Assembly: GCA_900552235.1 (NCBI GenBank)
Contig: URYZ01000005.1
Span: forward strand, 1-36,184
Source of the DNA: an uncultured Mycoplasmatota bacterium
GTDB taxonomy: Bacteria; Bacillota_I; Bacilli_A; RF39; UBA660
Reading direction: 5' to 3'
Length of the DNA: 36,184 nucleotides
Each line of letters starts with the position of its first letter. Positions within the stretch are counted from its first letter, which is position 1. Below the pieces are notes generated by a model, which did not search any database, had not been told where the DNA came from, and was given only the letters and a program-made list of their open reading frames with translations. Of the stretch, positions 14,906 to 23,656 are shown in pieces. Both the position numbers and the translations under genes were made by a program.

Positions 14906-16044
14906 TATGCCACCCTTTCATAAGATTTTGTTAATTTCTCATTATATTTAGATAAAACTTCATTGTATTTTAAAGAAAGTTTGCTTATTTTTAATTGTTC
15001 TTTTACTGTAATATTATTTCTTTTACATATTTCTTTTATATATTCTTCAGGTAAATTAGTAAAATCTTTTCCACTCCTAAGTAAAAAGTTGATTTTATTA
15101 TTAAGTTTAGAATCATTTTCATATACTTTATTTTTACACCTAATACTATAGTTAAAAAATATTTGTTTTATATCCGATTCATTTAATGAATAAGCTTTAA
15201 TGTATTCTAACAAAGACTCTGTATTACCATTTACATAAAAAGAAATATTTATTAAATTAATTGTTTTTAATAATTCTTCAATATTAACATTCATATCTTC
15301 TTTACAAGATTTTTCTATTATTAATGAATTTAAACTAAAATTTTCATTTAAAAGATTTAAGTATTCTTTTTCACTTATTCTTAATGTATCAAAAATATTT
15401 TTATACAAATAGTAAGCATTTTTATATAAAGCTTTAACCTCATTTGTTTTAAATATTCTTCTAAGTTCATTTAACAAATCTTCTTCTTTCACTATATCCG
15501 TTAAATATTTATATAACGTTATTATTTGTTTTGATGATTTGTTTTTATATTTCTTAATAAAATAACTTGGTACTTCTTCTTTTATTATTTCTTTTTCTTG
15601 TTTAGGATTCCATACCATATCAATTTCATCAAGCAGTTTTATTTGTTCTTTTGTTAATGGTGTGAAATTTCCTTGTTTTCTATAAGAATCTCTAAATTGT
15701 TTTACATAATCTCCAACAGAAAATGAATTATATACCTGTTTTGTAGAGATATTTAAATTACCATGTTCTTCATAATATGCTTTTAATATCTCATATTTTT
15801 TATTAAATAATGATATAGAAGATACTTGTTTTAAATTTTCCCATATCATATTAAGTTTATTAAGTTTTTCTATTTGTTCTTTTGGTAACTTATTATTTTT
15901 ATAAGCATCACGAAAATTGGCAAGCCATTTACCTACAGGATAATTATTATATATTTCTTTTTGTTTTATATTTATGTTGCCGTGTTGGTTGTAATATTTT
16001 ATTAATATTTCATATTTTTCTTCAAATTTTAAATTCTTTTTCAT
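14905..16044 (-). CDS. Helicase-associated-domain protein within the pgk-tpiA operon
   Basis: 379 residues from the ATG at 16042-16044; a GTG four codons upstream (16056) is also possible and would overlap pgk. Two tandem copies of the helicase-associated (HA, PF03457-type) domain are visible at about 8-72 and 80-150: KYEILIKYYNQHGNINI / VGKWLANFRDAYK and KYEILKAYYEEHGNLNI / VGDYVKQFRDSYRK, each ending with a Trp (IDMVWNPK in the second). No helicase motor is present. Residues 165-379 are helical, charged and unrecognised. HA domains are usually appended to helicases or found in repeats and are thought to bind nucleic acid. The gene sits between pgk and tpiA with overlapping ends on both sides or close to it, so it is made together with the glycolytic enzymes. 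Function unknown. Confidence 0.75.
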   Translation of the reverse strand: MKKNLKFEEKYEILIKYYNQHGNINIKQKEIYNNYPVGKWLANFRDAYKNNKLPKEQIEKLNKLNMIWENLKQVSSISLFNKKYEILKAYYEEHGNLNISTKQVYNSFSVGDYVKQFRDSYRKQGNFTPLTKEQIKLLDEIDMVWNPKQEKEIIKEEVPSYFIKKYKNKSSKQIITLYKYLTDIVKEEDLLNELRRIFKTNEVKALYKNAYYLYKNIFDTLRISEKEYLNLLNENFSLNSLIIEKSCKEDMNVNIEELLKTINLINISFYVNGNTESLLEYIKAYSLNESDIKQIFFNYSIRCKNKVYENDSKLNNKINFLLRSGKDFTNLPEEYIKEICKRNNITVKEQLKISKLSLKYNEVLSKYNEKLTKSYERVA

Positions 16045-16045
16045 A

Positions 16046-17221
16046 CTACTTTTCACTTATATATTTTAACCCTGGTTGATTCTTATTAGCAAGATATGCA
16101 AGAGAAGCTCCACCACCAGTTGATATAAAACTAACCTTTTTATTATATCCTAATATATTACAACAACTAACAATATCTCCTCCGCCTAAAATAACGGTTT
16201 CAACATTATTACAAACAAACTCTAAAATATCCTTAGTACCTTGTTGATACTTAGTAAATTCATATACTCCAAGAGGTCCATTCCAAAATAAGGTTTTACA
16301 AGAAGATAATTCATCCTTAAATAATTCTACTGATTTTTTACCTATGTCCATTCCTATAAAAGTAGTTGGAATATTCATAATAGAATAATTTTCAAGTGGT
16401 GTTTCACTATTAAAACTAAAAGCTCCATTTACATCAATTGGAAGAATTATTTTGTCTTTATATTTTTCAAGTAAATTAGAACAATATTCTAAAAGGTTAT
16501 CTTCTACTAAAGATGCACCAATATTAATATTTTTACTTTTTAGAAAGGTAAAACACATTGCTCCACCGATAAATAATTTATCAACTTTATCTATTAAACT
16601 ATTAATGACTTCAATTTTATCACTTACTTTAGCGCCACCCATAATAACATAAAAAGGTCTTTTTGGATTATCAAGCATATCAAGATTTTTAAGTTCTTTT
16701 TCCATTAAAAAACCTATACCACTTGGAAGTAATTTACTAATGCCAACATTTGAAGCATGACATCTATGAATAAGTCCAAAAGCATCATTTATAAAAATGT
16801 CTCCAAGACTTGCAAAATATTTAGATAATTCTTGATCACAATTACTTTCTTTTTTATTATCTAAATCAAAATATCTTGTATTTTGAAGAAGAACTCCTTT
16901 TTTATAAGGTGTATCATCTATTATTTTTTTAACATCATAATCGTATTCTACAAAAGTTATTTTATTATCTAAATAATAATTTAATCTATCGCATACTATT
17001 TTTAAATTATTTTTTTCTTTATCTTCTAAAGTTTTGACTTTACCTAAATGTGATAAAATAACCACTTTAGCATTATTATCCAATATATACTTAATAGTTT
17101 CTAGGCTTTCTTTAATTCTTGTATCATCTACTATTTTATTATCTTTTATAGTTACATTTAAATCACATCTTAATATAACTGTTTTAAAATCTAATGAAAA
17201 ATCTTTTATAGTCTTTTTCAT
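16046..17221 (-). CDS. pgk: Phosphoglycerate kinase, divergent
   Basis: 391 residues, normal length. It transfers phosphate from 1,3-bisphosphoglycerate to ADP. Motifs in order: VILRCDLNV (usually RVDFNVP), SHLGK, LLQNTRYFD, INDAFGLIHRCHASNVG, VIMGGAKVSDKIEVI, FWNGPLGVYEF, LGGGDIVSCC and STGGGASLAYL. All regions are present, with several normally conserved positions changed, as in the neighbouring tpiA. First gene of a coupled three-gene unit (pgk, HA-domain protein, tpiA), with TAGGAGAGG before its ATG. Confidence 0.95.
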   Translation of the reverse strand: MKKTIKDFSLDFKTVILRCDLNVTIKDNKIVDDTRIKESLETIKYILDNNAKVVILSHLGKVKTLEDKEKNNLKIVCDRLNYYLDNKITFVEYDYDVKKIIDDTPYKKGVLLQNTRYFDLDNKKESNCDQELSKYFASLGDIFINDAFGLIHRCHASNVGISKLLPSGIGFLMEKELKNLDMLDNPKRPFYVIMGGAKVSDKIEVINSLIDKVDKLFIGGAMCFTFLKSKNINIGASLVEDNLLEYCSNLLEKYKDKIILPIDVNGAFSFNSETPLENYSIMNIPTTFIGMDIGKKSVELFKDELSSCKTLFWNGPLGVYEFTKYQQGTKDILEFVCNNVETVILGGGDIVSCCNILGYNKKVSFISTGGGASLAYLANKNQPGLKYISEK

Positions 17222-17300
17222 ATCTATCCTCTCCTACAATAAACATTTTAACATTTTATTTCATTTTAGAAAAGGTTATTTTAAAATTTAATAAAAGAAA

Positions 17301-17317
17301 AAGACTTATTAAGTCTT
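17301..17317 (-). terminator. Terminator of frr
   Basis: AAGACTT-AAT-AAGTCTT stem followed by TTTTCTTTTATT, overlapping the frr stop codon. Confidence 0.8.
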
Positions 17318-17861
17318 AAATGTTCATTAATTCATTTTCTTTTTCTTTTATTATTTGTTCAACTTTTCTATTATATTCATTTACTACTTCTTGGATTTTT
17401 TCTCCAATATTTTTAGAAGCATCTTCACTTAAACCATCTTTTTTAAGTTCATCTAAAATATCTCTTCTTATATTTCTTATAGCAATTCTTCCATCTTCAG
17501 CATATTCCTTTGTTTGTTTAACAAGTTCTCTTCTTCTTTCTTCAGTTAAAGGTGGAATTGTTATAAATACACTTTCTCCATTGTTATTAGGTGTTACACC
17601 AAGGTTAGCTTCAAATATGGCTTTTTCTATTGCTCCAAGAATACTTCTGTCAAATGGTTTAATATTTATTTGTCTTGCTTCTGGAACTGATATTGTTGCA
17701 AGTTGCTTAACTTGGGTTGGTGTACCATAATAAGAAACATATACATTATCAAGCATATTTGGATTTGCTCTTCCTGCTCTTATTGTAGATAATCTTTCTT
17801 CCATATTTTCAATTGCTTTATTCATTTTTTCTTTTGTTAAAAATATATAATCTTTATTCAT
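17316..17861 (-). CDS. frr: Ribosome recycling factor
   Basis: 181 residues, close to the usual 185. RRF with EF-G splits the post-termination ribosome. Conserved segments: MNKAIENMEERLSTIRAGRA (helix 1, RAGRANP), YYGTPTQVKQLATISVPEAR, DRSILGAIEKAI, LGVTPNNNGE, IPPLTEERRRELVKQTKE, and EDGRIAIRNIRRD. It has its own promoter and an AAGGAG site. In most bacteria it follows rpsB-tsf-pyrH; here pyrH is missing between tsf and frr and a terminator separates them. Confidence 0.98.
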   Translation of the reverse strand: MNKDYIFLTKEKMNKAIENMEERLSTIRAGRANPNMLDNVYVSYYGTPTQVKQLATISVPEARQINIKPFDRSILGAIEKAIFEANLGVTPNNNGESVFITIPPLTEERRRELVKQTKEYAEDGRIAIRNIRRDILDELKKDGLSEDASKNIGEKIQEVVNEYNRKVEQIIKEKENELMNI

Positions 17862-17892
17862 GTTTTTCTCCTTAATAAATATTTCTATAATA

Positions 17893-17922
17893 ATTATACT
17901 AAAAAGTTAAGAAAAAAAGCAA
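17893..17922 (-). promoter_or_regulatory. Promoter of frr
   Basis: TTGCTT (17917-17922), 18 bp, TATAAT (17893-17898). Confidence 0.65.
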
Positions 17923-17951
17923 CATTTTTACCTAATTTATTTAGAAGATAA

Positions 17952-17981
17952 AAAAATGTAGACAATTATATCTACATTTTT
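17952..17981 (-). terminator. Terminator of rpsB-tsf
   Basis: AAAAATGTAGA and TCTACATTTTT form an 11-bp stem with an 8-base loop and a following T run. Confidence 0.85.
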
Positions 17982-17982
17982 A

Positions 17983-18855
17983 TTAACCATTAATTTGATT
18001 CATTACTTCAGCAGCAAAGTCATCATTTCTTTTTTCAATTCCTTCGCCAACTTCATATCTTACCATTTTAACAATTGAACAATTATTATTTTTAGCATAA
18101 TTTCCTACAGATAAAGATGAATCTTTAATAAATTCTTGTTCTACTAGACAAACCTCTTTAAAGAATTTTCTAATTCTTCCTTCAACCATTTTTTCTGCTA
18201 TTTCAGCTGGTTTTCCTTCATTCATAGATTGTTCTTTAATAATTTCTCTTTCTTTATTTAATACATCTTCAGGAATATCATTACTTGTTAAATAACTTGG
18301 ATTCATTGCTGCAACATGCATAGCAATATCTTTTGCTACTTCAGGATTTTTTCCTTCAAGAACAACAACAGATGTTATTTTTCCACCCATGTGAGAATAA
18401 ATTCCAAATTCTTGACTTTCTGTTTTTGTTAATTTTTCAAATCTTCTGAAACTGATTTTTTCTCCAATTTTAGCAGTAAATGCTACTACTTTTTCTTCAA
18501 TTGTTTCATTATCCACAACTAATTTATTAGCTTCTTCCATTGTATTAACATCGTTATTTAATAATGTATTAGCAATAGTATTAATTAATGTTTTAAATTC
18601 TTCATTTCTTGCAACGAAATCTGTTTCACAGTTTACTTCAACGATAACTGCATTAGTATCATTAGAAACTGCTTCACTTAAACCTTCTGCTGCGATTCTT
18701 TCTGCTTTTTTAGCGGCTTTAGAAATACCTTTTTCACGAAGCCAATTGATTGCTTCTTCTATATTTCCTTTAGTTTCATCAAGAGCTTTTTTACAATCAA
18801 GCATTCCAGCTCCTGTTTTTTCTCTTAGATTTTTTACATCTTGAGCAGTAAACAT
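17983..18855 (-). CDS. tsf: Elongation factor Ts
   Basis: 290 residues. EF-Ts is the nucleotide exchange factor for EF-Tu. The N-terminal UBA-like domain shows LREKTGAGMLDCKKAL; the core contains VEVNCETDFVARNEEF, the DFV patch that inserts into EF-Tu; then MHVAAMNP, MVEGRIRKFFKEVCLVEQ and a C-terminal VRYEVGEG. It follows rpsB by 18 bp with GGAGG, and the two share a terminator. Confidence 0.98.
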   Translation of the reverse strand: MFTAQDVKNLREKTGAGMLDCKKALDETKGNIEEAINWLREKGISKAAKKAERIAAEGLSEAVSNDTNAVIVEVNCETDFVARNEEFKTLINTIANTLLNNDVNTMEEANKLVVDNETIEEKVVAFTAKIGEKISFRRFEKLTKTESQEFGIYSHMGGKITSVVVLEGKNPEVAKDIAMHVAAMNPSYLTSNDIPEDVLNKEREIIKEQSMNEGKPAEIAEKMVEGRIRKFFKEVCLVEQEFIKDSSLSVGNYAKNNNCSIVKMVRYEVGEGIEKRNDDFAAEVMNQING

Positions 18856-18873
18856 AACACTTTTCCTCCTTAA

Positions 18874-19914
18874 TTATTTTAAAGCTTCAACTAATTCTGC
18901 TTTTTTCATAGTGCTATAACCTTTAACACCTTTTTCTTTAGCCATTTCTTTTAGTTCTGCTAAAGTTAAATCATTTAAACTCTTTTCAACTGTTTTTTCT
19001 ACTGTTTCTTTAACTTTTTTTGCTACTTCTACTTTTTTAGCTTTTAATTCTTTCTTTACTTCAGCCTTTTTTTCTTTAAGTTCTTTTTTTACTTCTTCAT
19101 GTTTTTCTTCTAAGTCTTTAAAAGTTTTTTTAGCTACTTCTTTTGTTAAAACTTTAGTATCTTCAAGAAGTTCTTTCATATCAGTTTTTAAATTTTCTTT
19201 TGCATCTTCTGAACTAACATAGTTAATTACTTCTTTTCCATTAACCTCTGCAATAGCATTAGCTAAAGCCCCAATTACTAATTTAACACTTCTAACAGCG
19301 TCATCATTAGCTGGGATAACATAATCAACCATATCAGGATCACAGTTTGTATCTACAATACCAAATACTGGAATATTTAATTTTCTTGCTTCTTTAATTG
19401 CAGTTTCTTCAATTCTTGGATCTACAATTACAAGTGCTTGTGGTAATTTTTTCATTTCTCTAATTCCACATAAATTACGATTTAATTTATCATATTCTTT
19501 TTTAAGTTTAATAACTTCTTTTTTTGGTAATGCTTCAAATGTACCATCTTGTTCCATTTTTTCAATATCTTCAAGGAATTTAACTCTACTTCTAATTGTT
19601 CTAAAGTTAGTTAAAGTTCCACCTAACCATCTTTCAGTCACATAGTACATTCCAGTTCTTTCAGCACTTTCTTTCATAGCTTCTTGAGCTTGTTTTTTAG
19701 TACCTACAAATAAAACTGTACCACCTTGTTCTACAATTTGTTTTAAAGCTTCATAAGCCTCTTCGATTAATTTTGATGTTTTTTGTAAATCAATTATATA
19801 TATATCATCTCTTGATGTATATATATATTCTTTCATTTTTGGATTCCATCTTCTTCTTTGGTGTCCAAAGTGAACACCTGCTTCTAATAAATAATTCATT
19901 GACACTACTGTCAT
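18874..19914 (-). CDS. rpsB: Ribosomal protein S2 with a C-terminal Rho_N/SAP-like extension
   Basis: 346 residues from the ATG at 19912-19914, which has AAGGAGAG upstream and gives the normal S2 beginning MTVVSM; an in-frame ATG 21 codons earlier lacks this. The S2 core (about 1-230) has [55 protein letters not shown] and [11 protein letters not shown]. It is followed by about 110 extra residues: a Lys/Glu-rich probable coiled coil (about 235-308) and a final ~35-residue helical module containing [15 protein letters not shown] and [10 protein letters not shown], the pattern of Rho N-terminal/SAP-HeH nucleic-acid-binding domains. Standard S2 ends soon after the core. First gene of rpsB-tsf. 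Confidence 0.95.
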   Translation of the reverse strand: MTVVSMNYLLEAGVHFGHQRRRWNPKMKEYIYTSRDDIYIIDLQKTSKLIEEAYEALKQIVEQGGTVLFVGTKKQAQEAMKESAERTGMYYVTERWLGGTLTNFRTIRSRVKFLEDIEKMEQDGTFEALPKKEVIKLKKEYDKLNRNLCGIREMKKLPQALVIVDPRIEETAIKEARKLNIPVFGIVDTNCDPDMVDYVIPANDDAVRSVKLVIGALANAIAEVNGKEVINYVSSEDAKENLKTDMKELLEDTKVLTKEVAKKTFKDLEEKHEEVKKELKEKKAEVKKELKAKKVEVAKKVKETVEKTVEKSLNDLTLAELKEMAKEKGVKGYSTMKKAELVEALK

Positions 19915-20002
19915 ATTTCTTCTCTCCTTCGTTTTTTCTTCTTCTAAATTCGAAATAATATCATCTATTAAAGACACTTGATATTAAAATTCTTTAGAAT
20001 GA

Positions 20003-20440
20003 TTATTTTGTTTTTGTTTCTTTTTTAGCACTAGTTTTTGGTGCTTCTTTTGCTTTTGTAGTTTCTTTTTTAACAGGTTTAACAACTACTTTACCTTCTT
20101 TTGCTACTTTTACTAAATTAGCAAATGCTTCTTTGTCATAAATTGCAAGTTCAGAAAGCATTTTTCTATTAACTTCTACTCCTGCTTTATTTAATCCATC
20201 AATAAATCTTGAATAACTAATTCCATTTTCTCTACATCCTGCATTAATTCTTGTTATCCATAATTTTCTAAAATCTCTTTTCTTTTGTTTACGGTCACGG
20301 AATGCATATCTTTCTGAATGCATAACTTGTTCTTGTGCTGTTTTAAATAATCTATGTTTGCTTCCAAAGTAACCTTTAGCTCTTTTTAAAACTTTTTTTC
20401 TTCTAGCACGTGTTGCTACACTATTTTTTACTCTTGTCAT
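20003..20440 (-). CDS. rplT: Ribosomal protein L20 with a basic tail
   Basis: 145 residues; the usual length is about 118. The L20 body is clear: [73 protein letters not shown]. The last ~28 residues are a Lys/Ala/Thr/Pro tail of low complexity. L20 is needed early in 50S assembly and in many Firmicutes represses this operon by binding the infC leader. Last gene of infC-rpmI-rplT. Confidence 0.97.
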   Translation of the reverse strand: MTRVKNSVATRARRKKVLKRAKGYFGSKHRLFKTAQEQVMHSERYAFRDRKQKKRDFRKLWITRINAGCRENGISYSRFIDGLNKAGVEVNRKMLSELAIYDKEAFANLVKVAKEGKVVVKPVKKETTKAKEAPKTSAKKETKTK

Positions 20441-20462
20441 GTTTTTTCCTCCTTACTAAATA

Positions 20463-20669
20463 TTAAATTACATTTTTAAATCTTTTTAAATCTGAATTGC
20501 TTAATTCTGTTTTACTTCTTTTCTTTCTTTTTTGTGCTGGACTTTTTCCACCAGTTTGGTGATTATTTCCTGCAACTTGTTTTGTTATACTACCACTTTG
20601 TCTTTTATTTAAAACTTTTTTAGTAGCTTTGTGAGTTTTTAATTTTAATTTTTTAACTTTCTTTGCCAT
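20463..20669 (-). CDS. rpmI: Ribosomal protein L35
   Basis: 68 residues from the ATG at 20667-20669, which has AGGAGG 6-7 bases upstream; a longer frame overlaps infC and begins without such a site. L35 pattern: LKLKTHKATKKV, NNHQTGGKSPAQKRKKR, FKNVI. It lies between infC and rplT in the classic order. Confidence 0.95.
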   Translation of the reverse strand: MAKKVKKLKLKTHKATKKVLNKRQSGSITKQVAGNNHQTGGKSPAQKRKKRSKTELSNSDLKRFKNVI

Positions 20670-20682
20670 AATTTCCTCCTTA

Positions 20683-21213
20683 TTATTTACTTGTGTTTGG
20701 TGCAAGTAACATAGTCATATTTCTACCTTCAAGTTTAGCTTTTTGTTCAACAACCGCAAAATTTTCAACACGTGATGCAAATTTTTTTAAAACTTCTTCT
20801 GCTAATTCTGGATGTGTAATTTGTCTTCCCTTAAATCTTATAGATAACTTAACTTTATGTCCTTTTTCCAAATATTTTGACGCATTTCTAACTTTTGTAT
20901 CAAAGTCTCCAACATCAATAACAGGTGAAAGACGATATTCCTTAAGTTCCATATTTGAAGCTTTTTGTTTTTTTAATGCTTCCTTTTGTTTTTTTGCCTT
21001 TTCATACTTGAATTTGTTATAATCCATAATCTTACAAACATTAGGTTCACTATTACCATTAATAAGGACTAAATCTAAACCAGCATAACTAGCTATAGTT
21101 AAAGCATCATTAATATTCTTAACTCCCATTTGTTCTCCATTTGGACCAATAACTAAAACTTGACTAACTTTAATTTGTTCATTACATAACAAATCATTAC
21201 TATTTTTTGCTAT
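20683..21213 (-). CDS. infC: Translation initiation factor IF-3, with a non-standard AUA start
   Basis: About 176 residues. IF-3 prevents 70S association and proofreads initiator tRNA and start codons. N-domain: LLCNEQIKVSQVLVIGPNGE; linker rich in Lys; C-domain: EYRLSPVIDVGDFDTKVRNA, KGHKVKLSIRFKGRQITHPE, ending MLLAPNTSK. A GGAGGTG site ends at 21220, 6 bases before an ATA at 21211-21213, and the only upstream GTG in frame overlaps the GGAGG itself, so ATA is the best start. Use of rare start codons (AUU, AUC) for autoregulation is established for infC in other bacteria. The gene is preceded by an attenuated leader. Confidence 0.92.
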   Translation of the reverse strand: MAKNSNDLLCNEQIKVSQVLVIGPNGEQMGVKNINDALTIASYAGLDLVLINGNSEPNVCKIMDYNKFKYEKAKKQKEALKKQKASNMELKEYRLSPVIDVGDFDTKVRNASKYLEKGHKVKLSIRFKGRQITHPELAEEVLKKFASRVENFAVVEQKAKLEGRNMTMLLAPNTSK

Positions 21214-21368
21214 ACAAAACACCTCCACATATAATATAAAAAGAATGCGAAATGCATTCTATCCTTAAACCATAATAAAAATATAAGTATTTTTTTTGGC
21301 TTTTTACCTATAGCTACTTTAAGCATATCAGGTGGATTTATACATCTCTTTCCTTTTTTACAAGTTGT
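21214..21368 (-). promoter_or_regulatory. infC leader, L20-leader-type attenuator region
   Basis: About 150 untranslated bases separate the promoter from infC. The leader ends in a stable terminator hairpin (21238-21260) just before the ribosome binding site. This layout matches the infC-rpmI-rplT leaders of Firmicutes, in which L20 binding favours the terminator. I did not derive the long-range pairing that would prove the L20 class. Two small reading frames also lie inside (21328-21345 and 21210-21326). Confidence 0.5.
21238..21260 (-). terminator. Attenuator terminator in the infC leader
   Basis: AGAATGC-ATTTC-GCATTCT stem followed by TTTTTATA on the minus strand, about 25 bases before the infC start. 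Confidence 0.8.
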
Positions 21369-21398
21369 ATTATACATTACATATTATGAAAAAGTCAA
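21369..21398 (-). promoter_or_regulatory. Promoter of infC-rpmI-rplT
   Basis: TTGACT (21393-21398), 18 bp, TATAAT (21369-21374), with a TG just before the -10. Confidence 0.8.
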
Positions 21399-21416
21399 TA
21401 TTTTTTAACTATTTTA

Positions 21417-21445
21417 TTGTATTTTTAATACGGTTTTGCTAAAAT
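21417..21445 (+). promoter_or_regulatory. Promoter of the MazF-like gene
   Basis: TTGTAT (21417-21422), 17 bp, TAAAAT (21440-21445), followed by a GAAGGA site before the ATG at 21470. It is divergent from the infC promoter. Confidence 0.6.
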
Positions 21446-21469
21446 AACTCTACGAAAGAAGGATTTTAT

Positions 21470-22372
21470 ATGAAAATATTACAATTTTTTCTAAATCACT
21501 TACAAAAAGACTATACAAGTTTTAATCCTTATCATTATGAAACAGGAGATGTTATTTGGGCTAATATGCCACTTAATGATGAAGAGTTAAAACATGTTTT
21601 AAAAGGTCATGAAAAAAGGCCTTATTTAATAATTAGTGTAAATAATGATGAAAAAAATTATATAGCATTAGAAGGTACAAGTTATAAAGGAAAGCTATTA
21701 CCACATTCATATAAAATAGATAAATCTATTTATAATATAAATAAATCTTCAATATTTAAATATAAATTTGTTAAACTAAAAGATCAAAATATATTAAATT
21801 ACTTTTTTAAATTAAAAGATAATGATATGGAAAATATATTGACTAATATGGTTAAAGATAAATATGTTAATCTAAATGATTTAAAAGGTACTGAAATCTA
21901 TAAAAAATATAAAAATCTTCTTCTTAAGAAAGGAACAATAATAAAAACAAAAGAAGATAATTACTATCTAATAATTAAAAGTAAAAAAAATAAAATAACA
22001 TTATTTGATGTATCATTTAATGACTTACATGAAGATAATAAACATTATAAATATAATAATTATCAAATTATATATGGAAATTTAAAAAATATTAATGATT
22101 TAAAAGAAATAGATGTTATAGATATTATTCCTGATAATATTGTTAATACAATTATTAAAAACAATAATATTAATAATGAAGAAACAACAAAGGATAAAGA
22201 AATTGCTACACTTAAAGATTTTATTGTTTATAAGAAAAATTTTTATATTATTGAAGACAAATATGAAAATATATTAGTTTGTCGTAATTTAAATACAAAT
22301 ATAAAAAAATATATAAATTGTTATGAAGATTATACTATTATGAATAAAAATCCTCAACGAAAAAGAAGTTAA
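21470..22372 (+). CDS. MazF/PemK-like domain protein, uncharacterised
   Basis: 300 residues, one of few plus-strand genes. Residues 22-75 look like the start of a PemK/MazF-type beta barrel: GDVIWANMPL (26-35) and HEKRPYLIIS (47-56), matching the GDI/VW...PL and RPxLIIS patterns of that fold; the full toxin catalytic set is not evident. Two later segments (about 152-185, KKGTIIKTKEDNYYLII, and 248-285, KDFIVYKKNFYIIE) look like further small beta-barrel or SH3-like modules. The protein is Lys/Asn-rich like its surroundings. There is no antitoxin-like small gene beside it, so it is either a solo nuclease-like protein or a non-toxic barrel protein. It is a monocistronic unit with its own promoter and a strong terminator. 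Confidence 0.55.
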   Translation: MKILQFFLNHLQKDYTSFNPYHYETGDVIWANMPLNDEELKHVLKGHEKRPYLIISVNNDEKNYIALEGTSYKGKLLPHSYKIDKSIYNINKSSIFKYKFVKLKDQNILNYFFKLKDNDMENILTNMVKDKYVNLNDLKGTEIYKKYKNLLLKKGTIIKTKEDNYYLIIKSKKNKITLFDVSFNDLHEDNKHYKYNNYQIIYGNLKNINDLKEIDVIDIIPDNIVNTIIKNNNINNEETTKDKEIATLKDFIVYKKNFYIIEDKYENILVCRNLNTNIKKYINCYEDYTIMNKNPQRKRS

Positions 22373-22390
22373 TTTTGATTAACTTCTTTT
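22361..22390. terminator. Bidirectional terminator between the MazF-like gene and glyA
   Basis: AAAAGAAGTTAAT and ATTAACTTCTTTT form a 13-bp stem with a TTTG loop between convergent genes, overlapping both stop codons. Confidence 0.85.
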
Positions 22391-23609
22391 ATTTCATTTC
22401 AAACTTTCTTGTTAATTTTAAAACTTTTGTATCAAGTTCTTTTAATCTTTCCTCATCATCTTTGTTACTTAAAGCATCAATTATAATACTTGCCACTTCT
22501 TTAAACTCATCTTCTTTAAACCCTCTTGTTGTCATTGCAGGTGTTCCTATCCTTATACCACTTGTAATCATTGGTTTTTCAGGATCATTTGGAATTGTAT
22601 TTTTATTACAAGTTATATGAATTTCATCAAGTATTTTTTCGGCTTCTTTACCAGTTACATTAAAACTTGATTTAACATCTACAAGTAAAAGGTGATTATC
22701 TGTTCCATTTGAAACAAGTTTAACATCTTTTTCTTTAAAAGCTTCTTCCATTGCTTTAGCATTATCTATTATCTGTTTAGCATAAATAATAAATTCAGGT
22801 TGTAATGCTTCATAAAAGCATTGAGCTTTAGCACCAATTACATGCATTAAAGGTCCTCCTTGAATACCAGGAAAAACAGTTTTATCTATTTTTTTGGCTA
22901 ACTCTTCATTATTTGTTAAAATCATTCCTCCACGAGGTCCACGAAGAGTTTTATGTGTTGTTGTTGTTACAACATCAGCATAAGGAAATGGACTTGGATG
23001 AAGTTTTGCTGCTACTAGACCTGCAATATGGGCCATATCAACCATTAAATATGCTCCACACTTATCTGCAACATCTCTAAATCTTTTAAAATCAATTATT
23101 CTAGGATAAGCACTAGCTCCTGCTATTATCATTTTAGGTCTTTCTTCCATGGCTATTTTTTCTAAAGCATCATAATCAATTTCTTCAGTAACAGGATCAA
23201 CAATATAAGAAATAATATCATAATCTTGACCACTAAAACTTAATTTATGTCCATGTGTTAAATGACCACCATTAGATAAATCCATTCCTAAAACTTTATC
23301 ACCATGATTTAATAATGCACGATATACAGCCATATTTGCACTACTACCACAATGAGGTTGTACATTAGCATATTTACAATTAAACAATTTGCACGCATAT
23401 TCTCTTGCTACATTTTCAAATATATCAACATACTGACACCCACCATAATATCTTTTTCCAGGGTACCCTTCTGCATATTTATTTGTAAGTATGCTTCCTT
23501 GTAATTTTAAAACATCTTTACTTACATAGTTTTCACTTGCAATTAGTTCAATATTATCTCTTTGTCTTATTCTTTCTAATTCAAGTGCCTCTTCTAATCT
23601 TTTATCCAT
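22389..23609 (-). CDS. glyA: Serine hydroxymethyltransferase
   Basis: 406 residues, normal length. This PLP enzyme converts serine and tetrahydrofolate to glycine and 5,10-methylene-THF. Motifs: [60 protein letters not shown], and the PLP lysine in [16 protein letters not shown]-terminal [13 protein letters not shown]. Nearby folD uses the methylene-THF produced here; a radical SAM gene lies between the two. Confidence 0.98.
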   Translation of the reverse strand: MDKRLEEALELERIRQRDNIELIASENYVSKDVLKLQGSILTNKYAEGYPGKRYYGGCQYVDIFENVAREYACKLFNCKYANVQPHCGSSANMAVYRALLNHGDKVLGMDLSNGGHLTHGHKLSFSGQDYDIISYIVDPVTEEIDYDALEKIAMEERPKMIIAGASAYPRIIDFKRFRDVADKCGAYLMVDMAHIAGLVAAKLHPSPFPYADVVTTTTHKTLRGPRGGMILTNNEELAKKIDKTVFPGIQGGPLMHVIGAKAQCFYEALQPEFIIYAKQIIDNAKAMEEAFKEKDVKLVSNGTDNHLLLVDVKSSFNVTGKEAEKILDEIHITCNKNTIPNDPEKPMITSGIRIGTPAMTTRGFKEDEFKEVASIIIDALSNKDDEERLKELDTKVLKLTRKFEMK

Positions 23610-23656
23610 AATTTCACCAACCTTTATTTTATTGTATCAATATTTATAAAAATATA

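Noticed and set aside
17320..17730. 136-codon plus-strand frame antisense to frr
   Set aside because: Serine-, phenylalanine- and isoleucine-rich antisense shadow of a certain gene, without a ribosome binding site.
20693..21022. 109-codon plus-strand frame antisense to infC
   Set aside because: Shadow of infC on the opposite strand.
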